In this document: positions 51,096 through 63,778 of the stretch, piece by piece | Position numbering within the stretch: position 1 is the stretch's first letter | Layout of the letters: each line of letters begins with the position of its first letter | Assembly (NCBI RefSeq): GCF_015319165.1 | Contig: NZ_JADIVZ010000001.1 | Span: 434,001 to 498,000, forward strand | DNA: 64,000 nt | From: Nocardioides acrostichi | GTDB lineage: Bacteria; Actinomycetota; Actinomycetes; Propionibacteriales; Nocardioidaceae | Reading direction: 5' to 3' | Made by a program: the position numbers and the translations under genes | Notes under the pieces: generated by a model | What the model was told of the DNA's origin: nothing | The model's input: only the letters and a program-made list of their open reading frames with translations | Databases searched by the model: none

Positions 51096-52895
51096 ATGAG
51101 TGGCCACGACGCCGGGGTAGCCCGGATCTCTCGCATGTCCAGCCTCTTCCTGCGCACCCTGCGCGAGGATCCGGCTGACGCGGAGGTGCCCAGCCACAAG
51201 CTGCTCGTGCGGGCCGGCTACATCCGCCGCGCCGCCCCCGGCATCTACACCTGGCTGCCGCTGGGGCTGAAGGTGCTGCGCCGTGTCGAGGCGATCGTCC
51301 GCGAGGAGATGGACGCCATCGGCGCCCAAGAGCTCTCCTTCCCCGCGCTGCTGCCTCGGGAGCCCTACGAGGCCTCCAACCGCTGGACCGAGTACGGCGA
51401 CGGCATCTTCCGGCTCCACGACCGCAAGGGCGCCGACTACCTGCTCGGGCCTACGCACGAGGAGATGTTCACCCTCGCGGTGAAGGATCTCTACTCCTCC
51501 TACAAGGACCTGCCCCTCGCGATCTACCAGATCCAGAACAAGTACCGCGACGAGGCGAGGCCGCGCGCCGGGCTGCTGCGCGGGCGCGAGTTCATCATGA
51601 AGGACTCCTACTCCTTCGACATCGACGACGCCGGCCTCGACGCCAGCTACCAGAGGCATCGCGACGCCTACATCCGCATCTTCGACCGGCTCGGCTTCTC
51701 CTACGTCATCGTCTATGCGCACTCCGGTGCCATGGGCGGTTCGCGCTCCGAGGAGTTCCTCGCGCGGGTCGCCGTCGGCGAGGACACCTTCGTGCAGTGC
51801 ACGGTCTGCGACTACGCCGCGAACGTGGAGGCCGTCGAGATCCCCGCCCCCGCTGCCGTCTCGTGGGACGACGCACCCGCCGCCCACGCCGAGCAGACGC
51901 CCGACACCCCCACCATCGACTCGCTGGTGGCCCACCTCGAGCAGGCGTTCCCCCGCGACGACCGGTCCTGGACCGGTGCCGACACCCTGAAGAACGTGCT
52001 GCTGGTGCTCGAGCACCCCGACGGCACCAGCGAGCCCCTGGCCATCGGGCTGCCCGGCGACCGCGAGGTCGACGAGAAGCGGCTCGAGGCCCACGTGTAC
52101 CCGGCCGAGTTCCGGCCCTTCGGAGAGGCGGACTTCGCGGCCTACCCCGACCTCGCCAAGGGCTACATCGGCCCCGGCGCTCTCGGTGAGGAGAGCAAGA
52201 CCGGCATCCGCTACCTCGTCGACCCCCGGGTCGTCGACGGCACCCGGTGGGTCACCGGCGCCGACATCGAGGGCTCCCACGTGCTCGACCTCGTCGCGGG
52301 CCGCGATTTCACCGCCGACGGCACGATCGAGGCGGCCGAGGTTCGCGCGGGCGACCCCTGCCCCCGGCTCGACGGGGGCGTCTTGGAGGCCGAGCGCGGC
52401 CTGGAGATGGGCCACGTGTTCCAGCTCGGCCGCAAGTTCGCCGAGGCGCTCGACCTCAAGGTGCTCGACGAGAACGGCAAGCTCGTGACGGTCACGATGG
52501 GCTCCTACGGGGTCGGTGTCACCCGCGCGGTGGCCGCGATCGCCGAGGGCACCCTCGACGACCTCGGCCTGTGCTGGCCGCGCAACGTCGCACCCGCCGA
52601 CGTGCACCTCGTCGCCGCCGGCAAGGACGACGCGATCTTCGCCGCGGCCGATCGCATCGCCACCGAGCTCGCCCAGGCCGGCGTCGAGGTGCTCTACGAC
52701 GACCGCACCGGCAAGGTCAGCCCCGGCGTGAAGTTCAAGGACGCCGAGCTCATCGGGGTGCCCACGATCGTCGTCGTCGGCCGCAACCTGGCCGAGTCCG
52801 GCACCGTCGAGGTGAAGGACCGTGCCTCGGGGGAGAAGACCGAGGTCGCCGCCGAGGCCGTCGTCGCCCACCTGCTCGACCTCGTGCGCCCGTGA
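51096..52895 (+). CDS. proS: Prolyl-tRNA synthetase
   Basis: 599-aa class II synthetase of the bacterial type. Motif 1 includes [22 protein letters not shown]; motif 2 is in [15 protein letters not shown] and [23 protein letters not shown]; the INS editing domain spans about 235-390; motif 3 is [16 protein letters not shown]; the anticodon domain has [19 protein letters not shown] second ATG at 51135 begins the conserved [13 protein letters not shown]. Located before the rimP-nusA block, as in mycobacteria. Confidence 0.96.
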   Translation: MSGHDAGVARISRMSSLFLRTLREDPADAEVPSHKLLVRAGYIRRAAPGIYTWLPLGLKVLRRVEAIVREEMDAIGAQELSFPALLPREPYEASNRWTEYGDGIFRLHDRKGADYLLGPTHEEMFTLAVKDLYSSYKDLPLAIYQIQNKYRDEARPRAGLLRGREFIMKDSYSFDIDDAGLDASYQRHRDAYIRIFDRLGFSYVIVYAHSGAMGGSRSEEFLARVAVGEDTFVQCTVCDYAANVEAVEIPAPAAVSWDDAPAAHAEQTPDTPTIDSLVAHLEQAFPRDDRSWTGADTLKNVLLVLEHPDGTSEPLAIGLPGDREVDEKRLEAHVYPAEFRPFGEADFAAYPDLAKGYIGPGALGEESKTGIRYLVDPRVVDGTRWVTGADIEGSHVLDLVAGRDFTADGTIEAAEVRAGDPCPRLDGGVLEAERGLEMGHVFQLGRKFAEALDLKVLDENGKLVTVTMGSYGVGVTRAVAAIAEGTLDDLGLCWPRNVAPADVHLVAAGKDDAIFAAADRIATELAQAGVEVLYDDRTGKVSPGVKFKDAELIGVPTIVVVGRNLAESGTVEVKDRASGEKTEVAAEAVVAHLLDLVRP

Positions 52896-53638
52896 AGGCC
52901 GCATCTCCCGCCGGGAGAAGTGGCATCGAGGCAGTCATCTTCGACTGGGGCGGCACACTGACGCCCTGGCACGACATCGACTTCGCCGCCGAGGCCCGAG
53001 CCTTGGCCGCGGCGGTGGCCCGAGTCGACGGCGCCGAGCACACCGAGGAGCAGACGGCCGCACACGCCGAGCGACTGGGCGCGGCGGGAAACACCGTCTG
53101 GGGCCGCAGCCGCGACGAGCAGGTGTCGGCCATGATCGCCGACCTCTTCACCGAGGCCGGTCTCGACCACGACGAGGAGCACCTGCACCATTACCGCGGC
53201 TTCTGGGAGCCGCACACGTTCACCGACCCGCAGGTCGAGCCGCTGTGGCGATGGCTACGCGAGCAGGGCATCGCGGTCGGCGTGCTGTCGAACACGATCT
53301 GGCCGCGAGAGTGGCACCGCGACTTCTTCGAGCGCGACGGCGTGCTGCACCTCATCGACGGCGACGTGTACTCCTCCGAGATCGCCTGGACCAAGCCGTC
53401 TCCGCATGCGTTCCGAGCCGCGATGGACGCCGTCGGCGCAGGCGACCCTGCCCGGTGCGTCTACGTCGGAGATCGGCTCTACGACGACGTCTGGGGCGCC
53501 CAGCAGGCCGGGCTGCGAGCCGTGCACATCCCGCACAGCGCCATCCCCGACGTGCAGCGCGGGCACACCGAGGGAACCCCCGACGCGGTGGCTCACGAGC
53601 TGGCCGATCTGCGCGACATCGTGGCTCGCTGGATGTGA
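52892..53638 (+). CDS. HAD family hydrolase
   Basis: 248-aa haloacid-dehalogenase-type phosphatase. Motif I is [12 protein letters not shown], with nucleophile Asp and an atypical Trp-Gly where Asp-Gly is usual; motif II is GVLSNT, motif III the Lys in [11 protein letters not shown], and motif [18 protein letters not shown] helical cap (about 30-100) lies after motif I. GTG 52892 overlaps the proS stop, so the genes are cotranscribed. Substrate unknown. Confidence 0.87.
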   Translation: MKAASPAGRSGIEAVIFDWGGTLTPWHDIDFAAEARALAAAVARVDGAEHTEEQTAAHAERLGAAGNTVWGRSRDEQVSAMIADLFTEAGLDHDEEHLHHYRGFWEPHTFTDPQVEPLWRWLREQGIAVGVLSNTIWPREWHRDFFERDGVLHLIDGDVYSSEIAWTKPSPHAFRAAMDAVGAGDPARCVYVGDRLYDDVWGAQQAGLRAVHIPHSAIPDVQRGHTEGTPDAVAHELADLRDIVARWM

Positions 53639-53823
53639 CGTCGCCTCGTCCGAGCGGGCGCTGGGCCGCGAGCAAGGCCGAGGTTCTTCGATGGCTGCGT
53701 GACCGGCTGCGACAGCCCCGACGCGGCTCAGCGGATGCGGCAGAGGTTCGCCCCACCGCGCGAAGGAGTCGGTGCCCCCGGGGGCACGTCTCTTTTGCAC
53801 ATTTCTGCATTGCACACAGATGA
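53635..53823 (+). CDS. Doubtful 62-aa ORF overlapping the HAD gene end
   Basis: GTG 53635 overlaps the HAD stop (GTGA). The basic product begins [20 protein letters not shown] and ends SFAHFCIAHR, partly in AT-richer sequence. Third-position GC falls along it, and a terminator-like hairpin lies inside its 3' end, so it may be a decayed fragment. Confidence 0.2.
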   Translation: MTSPRPSGRWAASKAEVLRWLRDRLRQPRRGSADAAEVRPTARRSRCPRGHVSFAHFCIAHR

Positions 53824-54020
53824 GGATGGACAGCTCTTCCGGCTGGGATCGCTCGATTGCATGATCGTGCATGTCGAACCGGAGCCGTCCCCATGTGCGG
53901 CACCGACCAACGACACGTGCGGGGTCTCCGTCCAGACCTCACGACTCCGGCCCTCGGGGAAGATCTCGGGACTTCCTTCGGGGGTCGGAGTCGTATCGCA
54001 CCCTCTCCCGGTGGTCTCAC
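53639..54020. other. 382-bp convergent gap with an AT-richer patch
   Basis: No secure gene. The section 53790-53870 is markedly AT-richer than its surroundings and contains TTGCACA twice (53795 and 53810 region) and a near-palindrome GCATGATCGTGC near 53858. The remainder is ordinary GC-rich sequence. It may be a remnant of inserted DNA. Confidence 0.4.
53772..53796 (+). terminator. Intrinsic terminator after proS-HAD
   Basis: GTGCCCCCGGGGGCAC (53772-53787) is a perfect palindrome followed by GTCTCTTTT, one of the few T tracts in the window. It fits an intrinsic terminator for plus-strand transcription, 134 bp after the HAD stop. Confidence 0.6.
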
Positions 54021-54461
54021 TCAGTCGAGGTGGGGCAGGCCCGGCAGCGGCTCGGCGTCCTCGCCGGCGTCCAGCGCCGCCAGGGCGCACGCGGTGAGCG
54101 TCTCCCCGGCCCAGCGCCTCACGGTCGAGATGCTGGCCGAGACCAGGGCCGCGTAGGCCGCGCAGAGACGGGTCTCGAGGTCACCCAGGGCCGTCTCGAC
54201 CCCTGCGGCGGACCCGAGGCCGCCGGGCAGGACGTAGGCGGCCTCGGCGCCCACCGGGTCGACGCCGAGCCGCTCGAGCTCGGCCACGAGGCGGTCACGC
54301 TGGTCACGATGCCGGTCGTAGGCGCTGGTGAGACGGGTGAAGAGCACGGGTGCGGCCGACTGCGAGGTACGACCCCCCAGCACGCCGACGACGTAGAGCG
54401 CGGCGTGCTCGGCGGCAAGCGCATCCTGCAGCGCCTCGGGCAGGGCGTCGGATCCGGCCAT
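54021..54461 (-). CDS. Ferritin-like DUF4439 protein
   Basis: 146-aa four-helix protein of the DUF4439 ferritin-like family. Helix segments include LPEALQDALAAEHAALYVVGVLG, FTRLTSAYDRHRDQRDRLVAELERLG and LGDLETRLCAAYAALVSASI; EH and the later Asp/His resemble ferritin metal ligands, but iron binding is not shown. Paired with the lipoprotein gene (TGATG) between proS and rimP, where mycobacteria have a similar pair. ATG 54461 is the start. Confidence 0.8.
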   Translation of the reverse strand: MAGSDALPEALQDALAAEHAALYVVGVLGGRTSQSAAPVLFTRLTSAYDRHRDQRDRLVAELERLGVDPVGAEAAYVLPGGLGSAAGVETALGDLETRLCAAYAALVSASISTVRRWAGETLTACALAALDAGEDAEPLPGLPHLD

Positions 54462-55000
54462 CAGCGCACCGCCAGTCGGCCCAGGAGGGCTTGCTGCTGC
54501 GCGGTGCCTGCCGCCGCGCTCGCGAGCAGGGCCGCCAACCGTCCACTCTGGGCCTGCACGGCCGCCCCGGTGAGCCGGCGACGCAGCGCGTCCTCGCGCT
54601 GGATCAGGTCTGCCACCGCGGCTTGGGTGCGGGCCGCAGCGGCAGCGGCCCCCGTCGGGTCGATCGACGGCAGCTCGCCGGTGAGCACGCGCAACTGCGT
54701 GGCATGCGCGCGCTGGACGCCGACCAACGGGCCGCGAAGCGGTGCGTGCCGGCGCCGGGTCCGGCGTACCACGACGAGGAGCCCGGCCAGCTCGGCGCGA
54801 GCCGCGTCGAGCAGGGCCAGATCGGGGTCGTCGGTGGAATCGCCCGCGCCGGCGGCCGGCCGCCCCACGGCGTCGTCCGGTCGTTCGCCGCAGCCTGCGA
54901 GACCGGCCATGACGAGCAGCCCCGGCCCCGCGAAGCCCCCGAGCACCACCCGACGACTCAGCGACGGCCGTGCGGCGGCGGTGGGGCGCGGAGCAGGCAC
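54461..55000 (-). CDS. Putative lipoprotein upstream of the DUF4439 gene
   Basis: 179-aa exported protein. The N-terminus has SRRVVLGGFAGPGLLVMAG, a possible twin-arginine signal, ending in the lipobox LAGC at about residues 38-41. The mature part is an Ala/Arg/Leu-rich helical bundle (LDAARAELAGLLVVVRRTRR, AVADLIQREDALRRRL) that may also be ferritin-like. GTG 55000 follows TATCGT on the minus strand; GTG 55018 is an alternative. Probably works with the DUF4439 protein at the membrane. Confidence 0.72.
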   Translation of the reverse strand: MPAPRPTAAARPSLSRRVVLGGFAGPGLLVMAGLAGCGERPDDAVGRPAAGAGDSTDDPDLALLDAARAELAGLLVVVRRTRRRHAPLRGPLVGVQRAHATQLRVLTGELPSIDPTGAAAAAARTQAAVADLIQREDALRRRLTGAAVQAQSGRLAALLASAAAGTAQQQALLGRLAVR

Positions 55001-55006
55001 GCGACG

Positions 55007-55041
55007 ACGATAGGGCACCGTGCCGTGGCGAGCCGCTATGG
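55007..55041. promoter_or_regulatory. Divergent promoters of the lipoprotein gene and rimP
   Basis: On the minus strand TATCGT (55012-55007) is 6 nt from GTG 55000. On the plus strand TATGGT (55036-55041) could be the rimP operon -10 box, leaving a leader of about 95 nt with a GGAGGT ribosome-binding site near 55128. Confidence 0.4.
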
Positions 55042-55142
55042 TGGCGACACGGCGCGGCCTACTGGTTCCGCGGCGTGATGCAGGGTCGTCGCGGGGTCTC
55101 CCCGGTGGCGGCGGACAAGAGAACACGGAGGTCAGGTCGCCC

Positions 55143-55712
55143 ATGAGCCATCAGTCCCAGGATCCCGGCCCGGACCGGGCGCGGGGCCGCGACCAGATCG
55201 ACCGGCTGACGCAGGCTCTCACCGAACCGCTGACGACCCTCGGCCTCGACCTCGAGGCCGTCGAGCTCTCCTCCGCGGGCAAGCGATCCGTGCTGCGCGT
55301 CGCCGTCGACTCCGATGGCGGCCTGACGCTCGACGACATCGCCGACGCCACGCGAGTGGTGTCGAGCGTGCTCGACGACAGCGACGCGATGGGGGAGCGG
55401 CCCTACACCCTCGAGGTCACCTCGCGCGGTGTCGACCGACCGCTCACGCTGCCCCGCCATTGGCGGCGCAACGCCGATCGGCTGGTCAAGGTCACGACCG
55501 CGGAGGGCGAGACGCTGACCGGCAGGATCCTCGACTCCGACGACGAGCGTGCCACCCTCGACGTCTCCGGGCGCCGACGCCGGCTGTCGTTCGCCGACGT
55601 GCGCAAGGCGCTCGTGCAGGTCGAGTTCAACCGCCGACCCGGCAGCGAGTCGACTGCCGATTCGACGGCCGATCAGACTGCCGACGAAACCGACCAGGGA
55701 GGAGACGCCTGA
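55143..55712 (+). CDS. rimP: Ribosome maturation factor RimP
   Basis: 189-aa 30S assembly factor. The N-terminal domain (about 15-95) has [41 protein letters not shown] and [15 protein letters not shown]; the C-terminal SH3-like domain (about 105-160) includes [15 protein letters not shown]. The last 25 residues are an acidic Asp/Thr/Ala tail. GGAGGT precedes the ATG. TGATG overlap with nusA, the standard rimP-nusA operon. Confidence 0.95.
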   Translation: MSHQSQDPGPDRARGRDQIDRLTQALTEPLTTLGLDLEAVELSSAGKRSVLRVAVDSDGGLTLDDIADATRVVSSVLDDSDAMGERPYTLEVTSRGVDRPLTLPRHWRRNADRLVKVTTAEGETLTGRILDSDDERATLDVSGRRRRLSFADVRKALVQVEFNRRPGSESTADSTADQTADETDQGGDA

Positions 55713-56716
55713 TGGACATCGACATGAGTGCGCTGCGGATGCTGGAGCGCGAGAAGGAGATCTCCTTCGACGTGCTCGTGCAGGCCATCGAGCAGGCCCT
55801 GCTCACCGCCTACCAGAAGACGCCGGGCGCCTACGAGCAGGCGCGTGTCGAGCTCGATCGCAAGAGCGGACACGTCACCGTGCTCGCCGCCGAGCTCGAC
55901 GACGACGGCGAGCAGGTGGGGGAGTTCGAGGACACGCCGGAGGGCTTCGGCCGGATCGCCGCGATGACGGCCAAGCAGGTCATGCTGCAGCGACTGCGCG
56001 ACGCCGAGGACGAGATCACGTTCGGCGAGTTCTCCGGCAAGGAGGGCGACATCGTCTCGGGCGTCATCCAACAGGGACGCAACCCCGACGACGTGATGGT
56101 CGACCTGGGTCGGCTGGAGGCCATGCTGCCGCCCGCCGAGCGAGTGCCGGGCGAGGACTACAGCCACGGCACCCGCATCAAGTGCCTCGTGGTGTCGGTG
56201 CGCAAGGGCGTCCGCGGACCGCAGGTCACCCTCTCGCGCTCTCACCCGAGCCTGGTCAAGCGGCTCTTCGCGCTCGAGGTGCCCGAGATCGCCGACGGCT
56301 CCGTGGTGATCGAGGCGATCGCCCGCGAGGCCGGTCACCGGAGCAAGATCGCCGTCGCCTCGACCGTCTCCGGGCTCAACGCCAAGGGCGCCTGCATCGG
56401 CCCCGTGGGGCAGCGCGTGCGCAACGTCATGGCCGAGCTCGGCGGCGAGAAGATCGACATCGTCGACTGGTCGGAGGATCCCGCCAAGCTGGTCGCCAGT
56501 GCGCTCTCACCGGCCAAGGTCACCTCGGTGAAGGTGATCGACGCAGCGGCGAAGGCCGCGCGCGTCGTCGTCCCCGACTTCCAGCTCTCGCTGGCCATCG
56601 GCAAGGAGGGTCAGAACGTGCGCCTGGCAGCCCGGCTGACCGGCTGGCGCATCGACATCCGCTCCGACGAGGAGCCCCAGGCCCCCGCCGCCGTGGCCGA
56701 GTCCCCCGACCACTGA
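55712..56716 (+). CDS. nusA: Transcription termination/antitermination protein NusA
   Basis: 334-aa short NusA as in other actinobacteria. The N-terminal polymerase-binding domain has [20 protein letters not shown]; then S1 (about 115-185, [22 protein letters not shown]) and two KH domains ([29 protein letters not shown] and [27 protein letters not shown]). It lacks the C-terminal acidic repeats of the E. coli protein. Confidence 0.96.
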   Translation: MDIDMSALRMLEREKEISFDVLVQAIEQALLTAYQKTPGAYEQARVELDRKSGHVTVLAAELDDDGEQVGEFEDTPEGFGRIAAMTAKQVMLQRLRDAEDEITFGEFSGKEGDIVSGVIQQGRNPDDVMVDLGRLEAMLPPAERVPGEDYSHGTRIKCLVVSVRKGVRGPQVTLSRSHPSLVKRLFALEVPEIADGSVVIEAIAREAGHRSKIAVASTVSGLNAKGACIGPVGQRVRNVMAELGGEKIDIVDWSEDPAKLVASALSPAKVTSVKVIDAAAKAARVVVPDFQLSLAIGKEGQNVRLAARLTGWRIDIRSDEEPQAPAAVAESPDH

Positions 56717-56767
56717 CGCCGATCATGGGCACGCGTCGCCGGTTCGCACCGCTGAGGGCCGACGCGC

Positions 56768-56773
56768 TAGGGT
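56768..56773 (+). promoter_or_regulatory. -10 box TAGGGT of ylxR
   Basis: TAGGGT lies 7 nt before GTG 56781 and favours that start over the in-frame GTG at 56772, which overlaps the box. It would give ylxR-infB a promoter separate from rimP-nusA. Confidence 0.45.
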
Positions 56774-56780
56774 GAGTGCA

Positions 56781-57125
56781 GTGGCCTCACCCCCGGTTGT
56801 GCCTGCACACGTGCCGATACGCACGTGCGTCGGCTGCCGGACACGGGCCGCGAAACCTGAGTTGCTGCGGGTGACCGCGGGCATCGACGACCAGGGCCTC
56901 CCGGTCCTGGTGGCCGACCTCCGCGGTGGAGCACCCGGCCGGGGGGCGCACATCCACCCCACTGCCGAGTGCTACGAACTCGCGGTGCGACGCCGGGCCT
57001 TCGCCCGGGCACTCCGGATCACCCGGGTGCCAGCCGGAGGACTCCCCGCCGACACCGTGATCGAGCACCTGCGGCATCTCGACGAGACCAGCACGACGAC
57101 CAGGAACTGGAGCAGCAGCTCATGA
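56781..57125 (+). CDS. ylxR: YlxR family RNA-binding protein (DUF448)
   Basis: 114-aa protein between nusA and infB, the conserved YlxR location. The motif RTCVGCRTRAAKPELLRV and the GRGAHIHPTAECYELAVRRRA segment define the family, which has been linked to nucleoid association, RNA binding and RNase P. A Thr/Ser-rich tail follows the domain. Confidence 0.92.
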   Translation: MASPPVVPAHVPIRTCVGCRTRAAKPELLRVTAGIDDQGLPVLVADLRGGAPGRGAHIHPTAECYELAVRRRAFARALRITRVPAGGLPADTVIEHLRHLDETSTTTRNWSSSS

Positions 57126-57215
57126 GCACTCGATGAGTACCTCCCGATGAGTTTGCACCACCACTAGCGGTCTCGGACCCAGGCGACGCCGGGTCGAGGC
57201 CCCAGAAGGAGAATT

Positions 57216-60035
<2,820 letters not shown>

Positions 60036-60061
60036 CGCCCCGTCGGCTCCGCCGACCAGCA

Positions 60062-60098
60062 CCTCGCGGCTCAGCGCCTCTGGCGCTGAGCCGCGAGG
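60062..60098. terminator. Long hairpin between infB and rbfA
   Basis: A perfect 17-bp inverted repeat (60062-60078 with 60082-60098) around the loop TCT, beginning CCTCGCGGCTCAGC. A smaller GTCGGC/GCCGAC stem precedes it near 60044. No T tract. It lies in the 184-bp gap after infB and is probably a terminator or processing site. Confidence 0.6.
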
Positions 60099-60219
60099 CG
60101 GCGAACGCGTGGAGCTCGCTTCGCTCGACGGTCTGTCCAGCTGCCGACGCAGCCCTGCCTGGTCGCGGTGCGCGGGTGGGGTGGTCTGTCCAGAACCCTG
60201 ATGAAAGAGAATGACTGAC

Positions 60220-60696
60220 ATGGCTAGCCCCCGGGTGCGCAAGATCGCCGACCGGATCCAGGTCGTCGTGGCCGAGATGCTCGAGCGCCGGATCAAGGAT
60301 CCGCGGCTCGGGTTCGTCACCGTGACCGACGTGCGCGTGAGCGGCGACAGTCAGCACGCGACGATTTTCTACACCGTGCTCGGTTCGCCGGCCGACCAGG
60401 AGGCGCAGATGGCCAGCACGGCCGTCGCGCTGGAGTCGGCCAAGGGGCTCATCCGCTCCGAGGTCGGCAAGCAGCTCGGCACCCGGCACGTACCGACGCT
60501 GGACTTCGTCGCCGATGCGCTGCCGGAGTCGGCCCGTCACCTCGACGAGGTGCTCGCGCGGGCCAAGCAGCACGACGACGCCGTCGCGGCCACCCGCGGT
60601 AGCCAGTACGCCGGCGAGGCCGACCCGTACAAGAAGCCCCGCGACCTCGAGGGCGACGACGCGGAGGGCCTCGCGGACGACTGGGACGAGGAGTGA
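60220..60696 (+). CDS. rbfA: Ribosome-binding factor A
   Basis: 158-aa 16S maturation factor with a KH-type fold: [49 protein letters not shown] and [24 protein letters not shown]. The C-terminal 35 residues are acidic and charged. ATG 60220 gives the canonical N-terminus and better spacing to AAAGAG; ATG 60211 is an in-frame alternative. GTGA overlap with truB. Confidence 0.94.
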   Translation: MASPRVRKIADRIQVVVAEMLERRIKDPRLGFVTVTDVRVSGDSQHATIFYTVLGSPADQEAQMASTAVALESAKGLIRSEVGKQLGTRHVPTLDFVADALPESARHLDEVLARAKQHDDAVAATRGSQYAGEADPYKKPRDLEGDDAEGLADDWDEE

Positions 60697-61574
60697 CCGA
60701 ACCCGGCACGCCGGGACTGGTCATCGTCGACAAGCCTGCCGGGATCACGTCGCACGACGTCGTCTCCCGCGTGCGCCGCCTCGCCGGCACCCGGAAAGTG
60801 GGGCACGCCGGCACGCTCGACCCCATGGCCACCGGGGTGCTCGTGCTCGGAGTCGAGCGCGCCACCCGGCTGCTCGGCCACCTCATGCTCACCGAGAAGT
60901 CCTACGACGCGACGATCCGTCTCGGGCTCGGCACCACGACGGACGACGCGGAGGGCGAGCCGCTCGACGGCGCGACCGCCGCACACCTCGGCGGGGCGGT
61001 CGTGCGCTCGACCCTGGCCACCTTCGTCGGTGACATCGAGCAGGTGCCGACGTCCGTCTCGGCGATCAAGGTCGACGGCAAGCGCGCCTACCAGCGCGTG
61101 CGCGACGGCGAGCAGGTCGAGCTGAAGGCCCGCCCGGTCACCGTGCACGACCTGGTCGTCCACGACGTGCGGCGTGCGGGGGAGCAGGGCCAGTACGTCG
61201 ACGCCGACGTCTCGTTGCGATGCTCCTCGGGCACCTACGTGCGTGCGATCGCCCGTGACGCGGGGGCCGTGCTCGGGGTGGGCGGCCACCTCACCGCGCT
61301 GCGGCGCACCGCGGTCGGCCCCTACGGCCTCGACGTCGCTCGCACCCTCGAGCACCTCACCGAGGAGTTCGCGGTGCTCTCGCTCGACGCCGCCGCCCGA
61401 GCGGCCTTCCCGGCGCTGGAACTCGACGACACCGGTGCCGCCGCCGTGCGCGTCGGACGCCGCCTCGACGTCTCGCTCAACGGCCTGACCGCTCTCTTCG
61501 CGCCGGGCGGACAGTTCCTCGCGCTCTACGAGCCTCGAGGGGACCACGCGGCTGCCGTCGCCGTCTTCTGCTGA
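60693..61574 (+). CDS. truB: tRNA pseudouridine(55) synthase
   Basis: 293-aa synthase for pseudouridine 55 in the T loop of tRNAs. It opens with [20 protein letters not shown], followed by the catalytic Asp43 in [54 protein letters not shown] and [21 protein letters not shown]-terminal PUA-like domain is present. The GTG start overlaps the rbfA stop. Confidence 0.95.
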   Translation: MTEPGTPGLVIVDKPAGITSHDVVSRVRRLAGTRKVGHAGTLDPMATGVLVLGVERATRLLGHLMLTEKSYDATIRLGLGTTTDDAEGEPLDGATAAHLGGAVVRSTLATFVGDIEQVPTSVSAIKVDGKRAYQRVRDGEQVELKARPVTVHDLVVHDVRRAGEQGQYVDADVSLRCSSGTYVRAIARDAGAVLGVGGHLTALRRTAVGPYGLDVARTLEHLTEEFAVLSLDAAARAAFPALELDDTGAAAVRVGRRLDVSLNGLTALFAPGGQFLALYEPRGDHAAAVAVFC

Positions 61575-61605
61575 CCGGGCTGGGTCTCCACCCGACCGGT
61601 CGCCG

Positions 61606-61611
61606 TAAGGT
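61606..61611 (+). promoter_or_regulatory. -10 box TAAGGT of ribF
   Basis: TAAGGT lies 7 nt before GTG 61619 in the 44-bp gap after truB. It selects GTG 61619 over the out-of-frame GTG at 61617. There is no room for an FMN riboswitch. Confidence 0.45.
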
Positions 61612-61618
61612 TCACGGT

Positions 61619-62569
61619 GTGGACCTGCTGCACGATCCGGCCGACCTGCCGTCGCGCTGGCGCCGCACGGTGGTCGTCATCGGCAACTTCGACGGCGTCC
61701 ACCTCGGGCACCAGCACGTGCTGCGCCGGGGGCGCGCCGTGGCCGACGCGCGGGGGCTCCCGCTCGTGGCGGTCACATTCGACCCGCACCCGATGTCGGT
61801 GCTGCGCCCGGAGCACGCGCCGTCCACGCTGACGCCCGTGCCGCTGCGTGCCGCGCTGCTGGGGGAGGCCGGGGCCGACGCCGTGCTCGCACTGCCCTTC
61901 GACCGCGACGTCGCGGCCTGGTCGCCCGAGGAGTTCGTGCAGCACGTGCTCGTCGACGCGCTGCGCGCCGCGGCGGTCGTGGTGGGCACCAACTTCCGTT
62001 TCGGTCACCGGGCGGCCGGCGATGTCGCCACCCTCGTCGAGCTGGGGAAGGTGCACGACTTCACCGCCGAGGGCATCCCGCTCGATGGTGGTCCCCAGGT
62101 CTGGTCCTCGACCTACGTGCGGACCTGCCTCATCGAGGGCGACGTCGCGGGGGCGGCCGAGGCCCTCGGCCGGGCCTTCGCGGTGTACGGCGTGGTGGCG
62201 CGGGGCGACCGTCGGGGGCGCGAGCTCGGGTTCCCTACCGCGAACGTGCCCGTCACCGAGGGCGTGGCCGCTCCGGCCGACGGCGTCTACGCCGGGTGGC
62301 TCACCACGCGCGACGACGGGCGGCGGTACCCGGCCGCCATCTCGGTCGGCACCAACCCCACCTTCGCCGGCCACCGCGAGCGGCGGGTGGAGTCCTACGT
62401 GATCGACCACGATCCGGCCGCTGACGGCGCACTCGACCTCTACGACCGCCAGGTCGAGGTCTCGTTCGTCGAGCGACTGCGCGGCATGGTGGCCTTCGAC
62501 TCGGTCGAGGCCCTCGTCGAACAGATGCACGCCGACGTCGACCAGGCTCGCACGCTCTTGGCGGGCTGA
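61619..62569 (+). CDS. ribF: Bifunctional riboflavin kinase/FAD synthetase
   Basis: 316-aa enzyme making FMN and FAD. The N-terminal FAD synthetase domain (about 1-180) has VVIGNFDGVHLGHQHVLRRG, VTFDPHPMSVLRP, VVVGTNFRFGHRAAGD and SSTYVRTCLIEGDVAGAAEALGR. The C-terminal kinase domain (about 185-310) has RRGRELGFPTANVPV, GVYAGWL, AISVGTNPTF and VESYVIDHD. Follows truB as in many actinobacteria. Confidence 0.95.
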   Translation: MDLLHDPADLPSRWRRTVVVIGNFDGVHLGHQHVLRRGRAVADARGLPLVAVTFDPHPMSVLRPEHAPSTLTPVPLRAALLGEAGADAVLALPFDRDVAAWSPEEFVQHVLVDALRAAAVVVGTNFRFGHRAAGDVATLVELGKVHDFTAEGIPLDGGPQVWSSTYVRTCLIEGDVAGAAEALGRAFAVYGVVARGDRRGRELGFPTANVPVTEGVAAPADGVYAGWLTTRDDGRRYPAAISVGTNPTFAGHRERRVESYVIDHDPAADGALDLYDRQVEVSFVERLRGMVAFDSVEALVEQMHADVDQARTLLAG

Positions 62570-62570
62570 C

Positions 62571-63638
62571 GTGCCCTCGCTCCCCAGCCGACCGAGACGC
62601 CGACGTGACGACGACCCGCTGGCACGCACCGACGCCTGGTTCCTCGCCAACGGGCTCTCCTACTTCGTGCCCGAGAAGCGCCGCGAGGCGAAGGCAGCCC
62701 TCTCGCCGCGCCGCACCGTGCCCCGCCTGCTCGCCGTGGCGCTGCTCGCGGCGGCAGGGGGTACCGCGCTGGCCTACCTCACCAAGCAGGTCAGCGCCGC
62801 CCCTGCGGTCGTCCTCACCATCGTGCTGCTGAGCATGGCCTGGTACGCGCTCACGGTGCTTCACGCCCGGCCGATCCTCACGTGGTCGCTCAAGCGCACC
62901 GTCGCCAGCCTGCCGTTGCTGCTGCCCTTGATGACCCGGGTGCTGCCGCTGCTGCTGGTGTTCGTGACCTTTCTTTTCATCAACGCCGAGGTCTGGCAGC
63001 TCTCCGCTTCGCTCGACACCGGCACGCTGTGGTTGGTCGCGATGCTGTTCGCGGGGCTGGCCGGTGCGTTCCTCGTGAGCCGGCTCCCCGAGGAGGTCGA
63101 CCGCATCGACGACGCCGTCGACGCCCGCTTCCTGCGCCGCGCCTGTCGCGGCACCCCGTTGGAGCAGTCGTGCGCCGACCTGCTGGCCGACGACGACCCC
63201 GCCGCCGACCCCACCTCGCGGGCCACGGTGGGCGGGTTCGAGCGGGCCAACCTCATCGGGTTCCTCGCGATCGTGCAGTTCGTGCAGGTGTTCTTGATGG
63301 CGGCAGGCGTGTTCGTCTTCTTCCTGCTCTTCGGAGCCCTCACGATGCGACTTCAGGTGCAGGAGGCGTGGACCGGTATCGACCGCTCCGACATCCACGC
63401 CGTGCCGCACCTCTCCCAGATCTCCGTGCCGCTGTTCCAGGTCTCGCTCTTCCTCGGTGCCTTCTCGATGCTCTACCTGACCGTCTCGACCATCACCGAC
63501 GAGACCTATCGCGAGCAGTTCTTCGGTCTGGTGCACCGCGAACTCGAGCGCGCGGTCGGCGTCCGCGCCGTCTACCTGACCCTCCGGGAGCGACGGGGCA
63601 AGGCCGCCGACCCAGAGTCGAGCCCGCCCTCCGCCTGA
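62571..63638 (+). CDS. Multi-spanning membrane protein of unknown function
   Basis: 355-aa protein with a basic N-terminus (about 50 residues), then about six membrane spans: two near residues 52-100, two near 110-170, and two near 225-255 and 280-310. A hydrophilic acidic loop (about 170-215, EEVDRIDDAVDARFLRRACR) separates the two halves. GTG 62571 starts one base after the ribF stop codon, so it is probably cotranscribed. No family recognised. Confidence 0.75.
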   Translation: MPSLPSRPRRRRDDDPLARTDAWFLANGLSYFVPEKRREAKAALSPRRTVPRLLAVALLAAAGGTALAYLTKQVSAAPAVVLTIVLLSMAWYALTVLHARPILTWSLKRTVASLPLLLPLMTRVLPLLLVFVTFLFINAEVWQLSASLDTGTLWLVAMLFAGLAGAFLVSRLPEEVDRIDDAVDARFLRRACRGTPLEQSCADLLADDDPAADPTSRATVGGFERANLIGFLAIVQFVQVFLMAAGVFVFFLLFGALTMRLQVQEAWTGIDRSDIHAVPHLSQISVPLFQVSLFLGAFSMLYLTVSTITDETYREQFFGLVHRELERAVGVRAVYLTLRERRGKAADPESSPPSA

Positions 63639-63778
63639 ACCTGCTGAGCGGGCTCTCACCCGGGCGGGTGGACTGAGGTGAGGCATCGTGGGAAACCGAG
63701 CCGTCACACTTCGGTGTCATCGGGGGGCGCCGACGAGCGCGACGAGAACCGGATCGTCGCCGACGAAAGGAGCACCAC

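Noticed and set aside
61575..61618. FMN riboswitch before ribF
   Set aside because: Only 44 bp separate truB and ribF, and a leaderless -10 box occupies them.
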